Shown piece by piece: positions 1 to 7,190 of a stretch of 21,276 nt of DNA (its first letter is position 1; every line of letters starts with the position of its first letter). Origin of the DNA: UBA2653 sp964572685. GTDB lineage: Bacteria; Pseudomonadota; Gammaproteobacteria; Legionellales; Legionellaceae. Below the pieces are notes generated by a model, which had not been told where the DNA came from, did not search any database, and was given only the letters and a program-made list of their open reading frames with translations. The DNA lies in NCBI GenBank assembly GCA_964572685.1, contig CAZNFJ010000031.1, forward strand, positions 1-21,276, in the 5' to 3' direction. Both the position numbers and the translations under genes were made by a program.

Positions 1-107
1 TGTAATCATAATTTGACTAAAACTGAGAATTTCAGCCAAATTAGATCACAAAAAGGACCCTTATTTCAATATCTTATACTTTTTTTGAATATCGAATTCA
101 CATTTTT

Positions 108-1367
108 TTAAATGTTTTTTTGAGCTTGTGTTGGCATAAAAATGTAAACCATTAAGGATAAAAATATACAGACTGTTACATACCAGTAAAAACCTTGTTC
201 AACACCAATATTTTTAAACCATAAGGCAATATACTCCGCAGTTCCACCAAACATAGAAACCGTCAAAGCATAGGGTAATCCCACACCTAATGCTCGAATC
301 TCTGTTGGAAATAACTCTGCTTTTACAATAGCATTGATCGCGGTATAACCACTAACGATCGTTAGTGCAATCATAATAAGGAAAAAAGCATTAATGGGGT
401 GGCTCACATGATGCAGAGTTGACAAAATTGGCAATGTACATAATGTTCCCAAAACACCAAAAGATATGAGCAAAGGTCTCCGTCCAATTTTATCAGATAA
501 TAAACCCACAACAGGCTGTAACAACATAAACACAAATAAAGTTGCAGCAGTAATCATGGTTGAAACTTTCTCGGTCATTCCAGCACTGTTAATCAAATAT
601 TTCTGCATATAAGTACTATAGGTATAAAATGCCAAAGTACCACCCATGGTTAAACCAACAACAATCATCACTTCTTTAGGATATTGAACAAGCGCTCTAA
701 TCCCCGATGTTTTTTTGGATTTTTTCTGAAAGCTTTCGCTTTCTTCCATACCTAATCGTAAAAACAAAGCCATCAATGCCATGACTGAGCCAATGAAAAA
801 AGGAATACGCCATCCCCAACTATTTAATTGTTCAGGTGTTAATAAAAATTGTTGTAAAATCATAAGCACGAGCAACGCCATTAATTGACCGGCAATCAAA
901 GTCACGTATTGAAAGCTTGAGTAAAAACCACGATTATGTTCAGAAGCCATCTCGCTCAAATAAGTCGCTGAAGATGCATATTCGCCACCAACGGATAGAC
1001 CTTGCAACAGTCTGGCAAAGGTCAAACAAATCGGTGCAAAAATTCCAATTTGCTCATAGGTTGGTGTAATCGCAATCATTAATGATCCGATACACATAAT
1101 ACTCACCGATGCAATCAGTGCTTTACGACGGCCGTGCCTATCGGCATATGTTCCCATCAACCAACCGCCCAAAGGTCTCATAAAAAAACCAACCGCAAAA
1201 ATGGCTGATGTATTTAGTAATTGTGCCGTCAAACTGCCATTAGGAAAAAATGATTTGGCGAAATAAATTGAAAAAGCCGCATAGACATACCAATCATACC
1301 ACTCTACTAAATTTCCCACTGCACCACGAAAAATCGATTGAATGCGCTTCGATGCTGTTTTTTGCAT
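108..1367 (-). CDS. kgtP: 2-oxoglutarate:H+ symporter, MFS metabolite:H+ symporter family
   Basis: Inner-membrane carrier predicted to import 2-oxoglutarate with protons. At 419 aa it is close to E. coli KgtP (432 aa) and resembles it along its whole length as I recall that sequence: GNLVEWYDWYVYA near residue 18, MFS motif A (GTYADRHGRRKAL, about 72-84), RLLQGLSVGGEY (about 119-130), LSDKIGRRP in the central loop and YGFWYVT-like sequence near the C-terminus. Twelve hydrophobic segments are expected. The ATG start has a good AGGA ribosome site 7 nt upstream. It lies 35 nt downstream of tatA on the same strand and probably ends the ubiE-ubiJ-ubiB-tatA transcript, in the place where tatB and tatC sit in E. 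coli. I see no clear terminator between its stop and the window edge. The substrate is inferred from similarity; another dicarboxylate or an osmolyte (ProP-like) is the alternative. Confidence 0.9.
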   Translation of the reverse strand: MQKTASKRIQSIFRGAVGNLVEWYDWYVYAAFSIYFAKSFFPNGSLTAQLLNTSAIFAVGFFMRPLGGWLMGTYADRHGRRKALIASVSIMCIGSLMIAITPTYEQIGIFAPICLTFARLLQGLSVGGEYASSATYLSEMASEHNRGFYSSFQYVTLIAGQLMALLVLMILQQFLLTPEQLNSWGWRIPFFIGSVMALMALFLRLGMEESESFQKKSKKTSGIRALVQYPKEVMIVVGLTMGGTLAFYTYSTYMQKYLINSAGMTEKVSTMITAATLFVFMLLQPVVGLLSDKIGRRPLLISFGVLGTLCTLPILSTLHHVSHPINAFFLIMIALTIVSGYTAINAIVKAELFPTEIRALGVGLPYALTVSMFGGTAEYIALWFKNIGVEQGFYWYVTVCIFLSLMVYIFMPTQAQKNI

Positions 1368-1402
1368 AAATGAGTCCTAAATAAACAATATCTTAAAAAT
1401 AA

Positions 1403-1561
1403 CTAGGGACGATTTTTATCGTCTTTCATGGCATCTTGAAAATTTTTTATAGCTTTTCCAAGATCGGTACCCAATTGTTTCAATTTTTCAGTACCAAACA
1501 AAGCAACGACAATCAAGAGAATTAATAACAAAGACATCGGACTGATTCCGCTCAAACCCAT
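1403..1561 (-). CDS. tatA: Sec-independent protein translocase subunit TatA
   Basis: Small membrane protein of the twin-arginine translocase, which multimerises to let folded proteins cross the inner membrane. The 52-aa product has the standard TatA plan: short N-terminus (MGLSGISP), one transmembrane helix (about residues 9-21, LLLILLIVVAL), the FGT hinge (22-24), an amphipathic helix (KLKQLGTDLGKAIKNF) and a short charged tail ending DDKNRP. It is shorter than E. coli TatA (89 aa) but keeps all conserved parts. A GAGGAG ribosome site lies 5 nt before the ATG. It begins 19 nt after the ubiB stop, the same ubiB-tatA order as in E. coli. No tatB or tatC follows; kgtP comes next. TatE would be an equally valid label by sequence, but the position favours TatA. 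Confidence 0.9.
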   Translation of the reverse strand: MGLSGISPMSLLLILLIVVALFGTEKLKQLGTDLGKAIKNFQDAMKDDKNRP

Positions 1562-1580
1562 TTCATCTCCTCGAGTACAT

Positions 1581-3215
1581 TTAATGAGTCAACAACAATA
1601 AACCACTACTGACCGTCAAACCCATTATAAAAGCCAAAAAATATTGTTCATCAATAATGTCGCGCAAATAATAACCCAAAATAGCACCAACACCAAACAA
1701 TAAAATTATACCACAACGTTTAAAAAAATGACTTTTTTTTGCTACTGGAGTCTTATACTCCGAAAAACACTTCAAAGATAACTCATATTGTTCTTTATTT
1801 AACATTAACACATCATTCATTAAACGTGGCATATAGGGCAATTGTTCAACAAAAAAAGGAATATTGGCTTTACAATGCTTAATCAAGGCTTTTATTCCAA
1901 CCTGTTCTTTTACCCATTTTTCTAAAAAAGGTTTTCCGGTCTGCCATAAATCTAGATCTGGATAAATTTGCCGTCCTAAGCCCTCGACAGCCAGTAATGT
2001 TTTTTGTAATAATACCAATTGAGGCTGAACCTCCATATGAAAGCGTCTGGCCACTTGAAATAAACGCATCATTAATTGTGCAAAAGAAATATCTTTCAAG
2101 GGTTTTTCAAAAATAGGTTCACATACCGTACGAATAGCACTGGCAAAATCTTCAGCTCGAGTATCTTTAGCCACCCATCCTGAAGCAATATGTAAATCTG
2201 CTACTCGTTGATAGTCTCGGTTAAAAAATGCCAATAAATTCTCAGCTAAATAATACTTATCTCTTTCATTAAGCGTCCCAACAATTCCAAAATCAACACA
2301 TAAATATTGTGGATTCTCCGGATTCTCACGTGAAACAAAAATATTTCCAGGATGCATGTCGGCATGAAAAAAACAATCTCGAAACACTTGCGTAAAAAAA
2401 ATAATCAACCCTCTTTCAGCCAATAATTTTAAATTAATATGATGTTTTTTTAGCTGTTCTATGTCATTAACAGGGATACCATTTATTCTTTCCATAACTA
2501 AAATGTTTTCTCGAATATAATCCCAATAAACATCTGGCACATATAACAAGTGTGATTGATTAAAATTACGCTTAAGTTGTGCAGCATTAGCTGCTTCTCG
2601 ATGTAAATCCAACTCGTCGAGTAAATTATGTTCAAATTCACTCACTACTTCACGAGGTTTTAATTTTTTAGCATGTGGAATATATTTCTCAGCCCAATAG
2701 GCTAAATATTTTAAAATTTCAATATCATGCTCAATGGTTTCTCGAATTTTAGGACGTAAAATTTTGACAACGACATCTTCACCTGAATAAAGTCTAGCAC
2801 GATGAACCTGTGCCATGGAAGCTGAGGCTAAAGGCTCAATATCAAATTCTAAAAATACCTCATGAATAGGTTTGCCATAGGCTTTATTTAAAATTTCTAA
2901 AACTTTTTCACTAGCAAAAGGAGGAACTTTATCTTGTAATTTACTCAATTCATGGGCGATATCAGAAGGCAAAATATCCGGACGAGTAGATAAAGCTTGC
3001 CCAAACTTAACGAATAAAGGTCCCAGGGTTTCTAATGTTTGTCGTATAGCCACGGCGGGCTCTTGCTTTTGACGTATCCAAAACCAAGGATTAAAATAAA
3101 TTAAAAATCGAAACATACTCAGTTGACGATGAGATGTCAGAATATCATCCAATCCATTACTTATCCAAACATACTGGATATATATAAGCCTAAAAAATAC
3201 TTTAATTTTTTTCAT
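1581..3215 (-). CDS. ubiB: UbiB, atypical kinase-like ATPase for ubiquinone biosynthesis
   Basis: Member of the ABC1/ADCK/UbiB protein-kinase-like family, required for ubiquinone synthesis, probably by extracting or presenting hydrophobic intermediates at the membrane through ATPase activity. The 544 aa match E. coli UbiB (546 aa). Visible family marks are the KxGQ motif (KFGQ, 70-73), an Ala-rich nucleotide loop (ASASMAQVH, 130-138), the VVKI lysine (151), the ExD-type stretch DELDLHREAAN (200-210), the catalytic-loop-like FHADMHPGNI (283-292) and VDFG (307-310). Two hydrophobic segments at the C-terminus (after about residue 498) anchor it in the membrane. The start overlaps the end of ubiJ by 14 nt, so translation is probably coupled. 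It lies third in the ubiE-ubiJ-ubiB series and is followed by tatA. Confidence 0.96.
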   Translation of the reverse strand: MKKIKVFFRLIYIQYVWISNGLDDILTSHRQLSMFRFLIYFNPWFWIRQKQEPAVAIRQTLETLGPLFVKFGQALSTRPDILPSDIAHELSKLQDKVPPFASEKVLEILNKAYGKPIHEVFLEFDIEPLASASMAQVHRARLYSGEDVVVKILRPKIRETIEHDIEILKYLAYWAEKYIPHAKKLKPREVVSEFEHNLLDELDLHREAANAAQLKRNFNQSHLLYVPDVYWDYIRENILVMERINGIPVNDIEQLKKHHINLKLLAERGLIIFFTQVFRDCFFHADMHPGNIFVSRENPENPQYLCVDFGIVGTLNERDKYYLAENLLAFFNRDYQRVADLHIASGWVAKDTRAEDFASAIRTVCEPIFEKPLKDISFAQLMMRLFQVARRFHMEVQPQLVLLQKTLLAVEGLGRQIYPDLDLWQTGKPFLEKWVKEQVGIKALIKHCKANIPFFVEQLPYMPRLMNDVLMLNKEQYELSLKCFSEYKTPVAKKSHFFKRCGIILLFGVGAILGYYLRDIIDEQYFLAFIMGLTVSSGLLLLTH

Positions 3216-3819
3216 TTTCAGCCATCAAATAATGTACATGAGCAATTAATCGCTCCGTTCGTAAACGGGTATCGTCTACAATTCGATAATATTCTTCAAG
3301 TTCAGATTGCGTAGGTGACCATTGTTTTTCATATAAAATAAATTCTTTGGCCTGAAATTTTAAAGACTGAGAATACTTTTCTTGAATTTGTTTGCCTTTT
3401 CGAAAAACTTTACTCAAATGATAGGCGACCACATCACCGGTAAAGTGTGCCAGATGCCCTTCCCAATCGATATCAATTTTATCAAAAATTTCTTTGAGTT
3501 CCTGACCAAGCTGTATATCACCTGAAATTTGAATATGATCGTTAAAAAGTGAACGCATTTTAGAACTGGGCAAAAAACTAATTCGAATCAAACCCATGGG
3601 ACTCGTATGAATAATTGTATCAGGCTTTTGAGAAGATTCGTGATGTAATTCAATAATAGATTGATTCAAACGAATGTAAAAATGAACATGAAGTGGCAAA
3701 ACAACAATTTCTATACATTTGCCATTTAACCCACTTAAACGTTCCAATGTGGAATGATCCAAAGATAACGCTTGATTAATAGCGAATTGTAGTGCTTGTA
3801 AAGACAGTTTTTTTAACAT
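3202..3819 (-). CDS. ubiJ: UbiJ, SCP2-domain accessory factor of ubiquinone biosynthesis
   Basis: UbiJ pairs with UbiK to bind lipids and organise the soluble ubiquinone-synthesis complex. The product has an N-terminal SCP2 (sterol carrier protein 2-like) domain covering roughly the first 110 residues and a charged, helical C-terminal tail, and lies between ubiE and ubiB as in E. coli. Using the ATG at 3819 gives 205 aa (E. coli UbiJ is about 201 aa), starting MLKKLSLQAL just 4 nt after the ubiE stop with an AGG 10 nt upstream. An in-frame ATG at 3843 would add 8 residues and overlap ubiE by 20 nt, but has no ribosome site. Sequence identity within UbiJ is usually low, so the name rests on domain plus position. 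Confidence 0.9.
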   Translation of the reverse strand: MLKKLSLQALQFAINQALSLDHSTLERLSGLNGKCIEIVVLPLHVHFYIRLNQSIIELHHESSQKPDTIIHTSPMGLIRISFLPSSKMRSLFNDHIQISGDIQLGQELKEIFDKIDIDWEGHLAHFTGDVVAYHLSKVFRKGKQIQEKYSQSLKFQAKEFILYEKQWSPTQSELEEYYRIVDDTRLRTERLIAHVHYLMAENEKN

Positions 3820-3823
3820 GATA

Positions 3824-4573
3824 TTAGTACCTATAGGCAACATGCAAAGCTACGATTCCACCAGTTAGATTATGAACATCACAACGATCGAAACCTGCTT
3901 TTAAGATCATGTTTTTTAAAGTTTCCTGGTCTGGATGCATACGAATTGATTCTACCAGATATTGATAACTATTTGCATCATTAGCAACCCATTGCCCCAT
4001 TTTAGGGATTACATGAAAAGAATACCAATCATAAAAACGTTTTATTACATCCAGCTTAGGTTTTGAAAACTCTAAAATGCAAATTTTGCCTCCAGGTCTT
4101 GTTACTCGAAACAACTCTTGAAGAGCTTGTTGTTGGTGCGTGACATTTCTTAAACCAAAAGCCATGATACTTGTTTCAAAATATTGAGAAAGAAAAGGAA
4201 GTGCTTCTGCGTTCACTTGAAAATATTGAATATTTTCCATAAAACCCATGTTGATTAAACGAGTTCGACCTTGATTTAACATATCAGCATTAATATCTGC
4301 TAAATACAAATTAATATTTGGATAATATTTTTTACATATCAAACGGCTTAAATCCGCACTACCACAAGCAAGATCTAATACCTGAGAATTTTTTTTAATC
4401 AATGCTGTATGAATTGTTAGCCATTTCCAATAATGATGAATACCCAAAGACATCACGTCATTCATAATATCGTATTGATGTGCAACTTTAGTAAAAACGT
4501 CATTGACTTTAGCTTGCTTTTCAGTTTCATCAACTGTTTGATAGCCAAAATGTGTTTTGGATGGGTGATCCAT
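3824..4573 (-). CDS. ubiE: Ubiquinone/menaquinone biosynthesis C-methyltransferase
   Basis: SAM-dependent class I methyltransferase that adds the C-methyl group to the benzoquinol ring in ubiquinone synthesis (and to demethylmenaquinol where present). It matches E. coli UbiE throughout: HFGYQTV near the start, the SAM glycine loop as VLDLACGSADLS, DINADML, the hallmark AFGLRNVT, PGGKICILEFSKP, YSFHVIP and VANDANSYQYLVESIRMHPDQ, ending GIVALHVAYRY. The glycine loop reads ACGSADL where E. coli has AGGTGDL, a mild variation. I chose the ATG at 4573 (249 aa; E. coli 251). A GTG at 4585 would add four residues (MTGF) but has no ribosome site. It is 64 nt downstream of the DUF1841 gene and 4 nt before ubiJ. 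Confidence 0.96.
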   Translation of the reverse strand: MDHPSKTHFGYQTVDETEKQAKVNDVFTKVAHQYDIMNDVMSLGIHHYWKWLTIHTALIKKNSQVLDLACGSADLSRLICKKYYPNINLYLADINADMLNQGRTRLINMGFMENIQYFQVNAEALPFLSQYFETSIMAFGLRNVTHQQQALQELFRVTRPGGKICILEFSKPKLDVIKRFYDWYSFHVIPKMGQWVANDANSYQYLVESIRMHPDQETLKNMILKAGFDRCDVHNLTGGIVALHVAYRY

Positions 4574-4637
4574 AAATCCAGTCACTAGTAAAAAAATTAT
4601 TTCTATTATGCGAAAAAATTATCAAGAGATCCAGTGA

Positions 4638-5054
4638 TTAAAATTCAGCTAACTTTTTACAAGCATTTAAATATACTGTTTCATCTGGCATTTGGTTGAT
4701 TCTTTGAGCCTCCCAAAGAATATATTCTAATACCTCCATCATGGCATGTTCCACTTGATGTTTGTCACCATGCTTTTCAATAAGTTTTAAATAAACAGCT
4801 TGAATTCCTTGAGGTCGATTGGTTTGGATTTGTTCTTGCAAAGCTAAATGAAGACTCATATGTAAAAAAGGATTGGTATTCTCAAAGTTTTTTTCTAAAT
4901 AGTTCGTTGATATATAGCTCTGATATTCCGGATGTTTTGCAATCACATCACAAATTCTTTTTTCTAAATCTGTCAGCTCTTGAACTTTTCCCTGTTTTTT
5001 CCAGGCTTGAATATAAAAATCACGTAAATCTTTGAGATTTGATGAGTAAAACAT
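4638..5054 (-). CDS. DUF1841 family protein
   Basis: A 138-aa soluble, probably helical protein of the proteobacterial DUF1841 family, whose function is not known. The recognisable family core is the motif NPFLHMSLHLALQEQ (about residues 61-75) after a HPEYQ stretch, followed by RPQGI and a His-rich helical C-terminal half (KHGDKHQVEHAMMEVLEYILWEAQR region). There is no signal peptide or membrane segment. It is the first gene of the leftward series leading into ubiE-ubiJ-ubiB-tatA-kgtP, with a plausible promoter immediately upstream (5093-5121). The gap to ubiE is 64 nt, so it may or may not be co-transcribed with the ubiquinone genes. The ATG has only a weak ribosome site. Confidence 0.82.
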   Translation of the reverse strand: MFYSSNLKDLRDFYIQAWKKQGKVQELTDLEKRICDVIAKHPEYQSYISTNYLEKNFENTNPFLHMSLHLALQEQIQTNRPQGIQAVYLKLIEKHGDKHQVEHAMMEVLEYILWEAQRINQMPDETVYLNACKKLAEF

Positions 5055-5092
5055 AAGGAAGATTCATCTCTTGATGGTATTGAAACTTAAAA

Positions 5093-5121
5093 ATTATAAA
5101 GTAAGAAGACAATTTGGGCAA
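5093..5121 (-). promoter_or_regulatory. Sigma70-type promoter for the DUF1841-ubiE transcript
   Basis: Read on the minus strand, a -35 element TTGCCC (5121-5116) is separated by 17 nt from a perfect -10 element TATAAT (5098-5093). Transcription would start about 30 nt before the DUF1841 start codon. It faces away from the phosphatase-gene promoter at the other end of the same spacer. Confidence 0.55.
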
Positions 5122-5203
5122 TCCATGTCTTTTGTATAATAATATTAATATTTAAGTATTTACTTCTTTTATAGTTATTATGTTTCGATTTTCTGTAGAT
5201 ATT

Positions 5204-5226
5204 TTGATTTTTTTATTAAAAATCAA
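5204..5226. repeat. Short perfect inverted repeat in the spacer
   Basis: A 9-bp perfect inverted repeat, TTGATTTTT and AAAAATCAA, around a 5-nt centre. It lies in the AT-rich part of the spacer just left of the DnaA-box-like cluster. Because it is almost pure A/T it may be chance or part of an easily melted region; it is not an obvious terminator, since no gene ends nearby. Confidence 0.35.
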
Positions 5227-5305
5227 TAATTTATTTAAAATTTATCCTGCGTTTAGACTTCATTTTTATCTGTGGACAAGATCAGGATAAGTTTAGTCAT
5301 GACTT

Positions 5306-5314
5306 TTATCCACA
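5306..5314 (+). promoter_or_regulatory. Perfect DnaA box TTATCCACA
   Basis: An exact match to the consensus DnaA box TTATNCACA, the strongest site of the 5242-5314 cluster. It lies about 40 nt upstream of the -35 element of the phosphatase gene, so DnaA bound here could also influence that promoter. Confidence 0.6.
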
Positions 5315-5354
5315 TGATTCAAGGGGGGGTATACAACTTTTTTCCATAGCTTTA

Positions 5355-5383
5355 TTGACTTAACTATTTATCAGTGGCATAAT
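5355..5383 (+). promoter_or_regulatory. Sigma70-type promoter of the Wip-like phosphatase gene
   Basis: TTGACT (5355-5360, 5 of 6 consensus) and CATAAT (5378-5383, 5 of 6 consensus) are separated by 17 nt. Transcription would start near 5390, giving a leader of about 20 nt before the GTG start at 5410. Confidence 0.6.
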
Positions 5384-5409
5384 TTTTTCTGCGAGGTTGG
5401 ACTTGCTAT

Positions 5410-6777
5410 GTGTCATTCCACTGGGTCAATTGGCGACACACCGATTGGCCCTTTCTATTTTTAATTCTAGTTGCAATTTTTATATCTTTTTTTGTTATGT
5501 TAGAAACCATAGATTTATCGATTTTCCCTAAACCATTTTATCATTCTCCGGGTACTGTTCTGACTTTGGGTGATTTACATGCCAATCCGATTTTATTTAT
5601 CTATTTTTTACAAAAAAATGGCGTCATATCTATTTCACGTCAAACTTACTTGAAATTATATAAGCTTTATCAACAAATTGGACAACAACAAGAATTTGAT
5701 CCTAATTCATGGAATCTAGAACTGCAAAAACAGTACTTTTCATTTTTAAAATTATTAGATGAACTCGTTATCAACCCCTGTCGAATTAAAATTCGGCTTT
5801 TAGGTGATGAGCTAGCAGACCGTGGTGAGTGCGATTTATTTATTATGCTTATTTTAAGTCAATTGCATGATCATGGGATCCATTTTTCTATTTTAGTTTC
5901 TAATCATGGCGTCACTTTTTTATCTTCACTACAATATATTTTAGGAGAACAAAAGTTAGACCATCACAACAGAATGCTTTCTGATGAAAACATGCGATCT
6001 TTCCTAGCCTTACAAAAAGTAGTGTTTTATCAAGTTATATCCAAAAACTGGATAAAAAAATGGCTTAAAAACGTATATTTGCCTCATTTAGAGTTGTTAG
6101 ATTATGGTTATTCACATGATTCTAGATATTTTTATATCTTTACACATGCTGCTATGGGCTTTAAACAACTTAGAGCGTTGACTGCGGAGTACCAAATTGA
6201 TTGGAAAGATAATGATATGGATGCTCTTGCTGGTACCTTAAAAAATTTAAAGAACATGTTTAGATATCAAAAAAAAGAAGAGTTGATAACATTATTTAGA
6301 AATAATGCCAGAGATCCTGATGCAAAATTGATTCAAAAGCATTTGATTGAAACTGTATTTTGGCGAGATTTAATTTGGAATCGAAAATATGAATCCATAC
6401 GCCCCTTTAAACAACATTCTTATCTGGTTTTTAATGTGCATGGCCATGATCAAGGTTTTAAAAAGCATCATGATTATTTTCTTAGTTTAGATAGTGCCCT
6501 GGGAAAATATTATTATAATATTCAAGGGCAAATGAAAACCCTTGTTATTCAAGAAAGAAGATATTCGCATAAAAAAACTGAGGCTAAAGCGTTGCCTGGA
6601 TTTTCTATTTTTAAACCTTATATCAATTGTTTACCTAGTCTTAATCAATCACTATTAATTTTAGGTATTGGTGTTTTAGTTAAATATCAATGCTCTATTA
6701 TGCCGTTATCTCCCTTTATTGATTATATCTATGAACAATTCCTCTCTTATTCCAAATTAAAGCTGGTGAAAAACTGA
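5410..6777 (+). CDS. Membrane-anchored PPP-type metallophosphatase, Wip-like
   Basis: A 455-aa protein with one N-terminal hydrophobic helix (about residues 13-32) and a calcineurin-like phosphoesterase domain. Metal-site motifs in order are GDLHAN (54-59), GDELADRG (132-139; one residue longer than the usual GDxxDRG), SNHG (164-167, for GNHD/E), a lone His in FTHAA (246) and VHGHDQ (343-348), followed by SLDSALGKYYYN. The GDELADRG...SNHG form and the DSALGK ending resemble, as I recall them, the Wip phosphatases that Legionella delivers into host cells (WipA/WipB), rather than housekeeping ApaH or PrpA. A second hydrophobic stretch lies near 414-424. The GTG start has GGA 8 nt upstream and a good promoter. 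It stands alone between two DnaA-box clusters and precedes rpmH on the same strand. The domain is secure; substrate (Ser/Thr, Tyr or other) and secretion are not. Confidence 0.8.
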   Translation: MSFHWVNWRHTDWPFLFLILVAIFISFFVMLETIDLSIFPKPFYHSPGTVLTLGDLHANPILFIYFLQKNGVISISRQTYLKLYKLYQQIGQQQEFDPNSWNLELQKQYFSFLKLLDELVINPCRIKIRLLGDELADRGECDLFIMLILSQLHDHGIHFSILVSNHGVTFLSSLQYILGEQKLDHHNRMLSDENMRSFLALQKVVFYQVISKNWIKKWLKNVYLPHLELLDYGYSHDSRYFYIFTHAAMGFKQLRALTAEYQIDWKDNDMDALAGTLKNLKNMFRYQKKEELITLFRNNARDPDAKLIQKHLIETVFWRDLIWNRKYESIRPFKQHSYLVFNVHGHDQGFKKHHDYFLSLDSALGKYYYNIQGQMKTLVIQERRYSHKKTEAKALPGFSIFKPYINCLPSLNQSLLILGIGVLVKYQCSIMPLSPFIDYIYEQFLSYSKLKLVKN

Positions 6778-6797
6778 ATTTAAAGCATCATAAGTCC

Positions 6798-6806
6798 TGT
6801 GGATAA
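6798..6806 (-). promoter_or_regulatory. Perfect DnaA box (TTATCCACA on the minus strand)
   Basis: TGTGGATAA on the plus strand is an exact match to the DnaA-box consensus. It lies 20 nt after the phosphatase-gene stop codon. Confidence 0.65.
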
Positions 6807-6832
6807 AACAGCCTCTTTATATTAAGAACATT

Positions 6833-6841
6833 TTATTCACA
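6833..6841 (+). promoter_or_regulatory. Perfect DnaA box TTATTCACA
   Basis: An exact match to TTATNCACA. It pairs with the oppositely oriented box at 6798-6806 and sits immediately left of the AT-rich tract. Confidence 0.65.
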
Positions 6842-6996
6842 AGTAAAAAGGTGCTCTAGATCATCAGTTATTCAATCATTAACTTATTGTAAAAATGTAA
6901 TAAAATTAAAAAATCAACAGCTTTTTAATCACTAATAGTAATAAACAAATAAAAGATCTATTCTTTATTTATTTAATCAAATGTATACAAAGCTTC

Positions 6997-7025
6997 TTGA
7001 CATTGTTTAAATATTTTCTTAAGAT
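6997..7025 (+). promoter_or_regulatory. Sigma70-type promoter of rpmH-rnpA
   Basis: A perfect -35 element TTGACA (6997-7002) is followed after 17 nt by TAAGAT (7020-7025, 4 of 6 -10 consensus). Transcription would start about 25 nt before the rpmH ATG. The -10 element overlaps a GATC site (7023-7026), so Dam methylation or origin sequestration could affect it. Confidence 0.6.
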
Positions 7026-7055
7026 CAGGCGTTTTAATCTACGATGTAAATAATT

Positions 7056-7190
7056 ATGAAACGTACTTTTCAACCCAGTAACATTAAGCGCAAAAGAGAT
7101 CATGGTTTTCGTCAACGTATGTCGACTCGCGGTGGTCGCTTAGTTATTAAACGTCGTCGCGCCAGAGGCCGTCATCGTTTATCAGCATAA
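7056..7190 (+). CDS. rpmH: 50S ribosomal protein L34
   Basis: L34 is a small, very basic protein of the large ribosomal subunit. The 44-aa product is canonical in length and sequence: it begins MKRTFQPSNIKRKRDHGF, continues RQRMSTRGGRLV and ends RRARGRHRLSA. It is the first gene of the classic rpmH-rnpA-yidD-yidC-mnmE group. The stop codon TAA is directly followed by the GTG start of rnpA with no spacer, so translation of the two is likely coupled. The promoter lies just upstream at 6997-7025. The ATG has only a weak ribosome site. Confidence 0.97.
   Translation: MKRTFQPSNIKRKRDHGFRQRMSTRGGRLVIKRRRARGRHRLSA

Larger units (their letters stand above)
5055..5409. other. Divergent spacer with DnaA-box-like cluster, candidate left part of oriC
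   Basis: This 355-bp AT-rich spacer has no supportable gene. Four DnaA-box-like sites fall within 75 bp: TTATCCTGC (5242-5250), TGTGGACAA (5271-5279, the complement of TTGTCCACA, one mismatch to TTATNCACA), TCAGGATAA (5282-5290, complement TTATCCTGA) and a perfect TTATCCACA (5306-5314). To their left is a T/A-rich stretch (about 5140-5240) that could act as an unwinding element. One GATC site lies at about 5279-5282, and a G7 run lies at 5323-5329. Divergent promoters sit at the two ends. Genes read leftwards to its left and rightwards to its right, as expected at a replication origin. See also 6778-7055. Confidence 0.45.
6778..7055. other. AT-rich spacer with perfect DnaA boxes, candidate core of oriC
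   Basis: This 278-bp spacer has no supportable gene. It carries two perfect DnaA boxes in opposite orientation 26 nt apart: TGTGGATAA (6798-6806, complement TTATCCACA) and TTATTCACA (6833-6841). A weaker site, TGTATACAA (6982-6990), lies further on. Between them is a very AT-rich tract (about 6880-6980), a candidate unwinding element, and three GATC (Dam) sites at about 6859, 6955 and 7023. The rpmH promoter closes the right end. In many gammaproteobacteria oriC lies next to rpmH, usually with dnaA on the other side; here the Wip-like gene is on that side. The location call is an inference from boxes, composition and synteny. Confidence 0.55.

Noticed and set aside
1..107. Left-edge sequence downstream of kgtP as a terminator or gene end
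   Set aside because: Only weak 4-bp pairings were found and no coding frame could be supported; nothing definite is seen here.
4574..4637. Repeated AT-rich stretch between the DUF1841 gene and ubiE as a promoter or terminator
   Set aside because: It is a direct rather than inverted repeat, and no well-spaced -35/-10 pair is convincing.
5323..5329. G7 run upstream of the phosphatase promoter as a phase-variation tract
   Set aside because: Seven bases is short, and it lies about 25 bp upstream of the -35 element rather than in the spacer or coding region.
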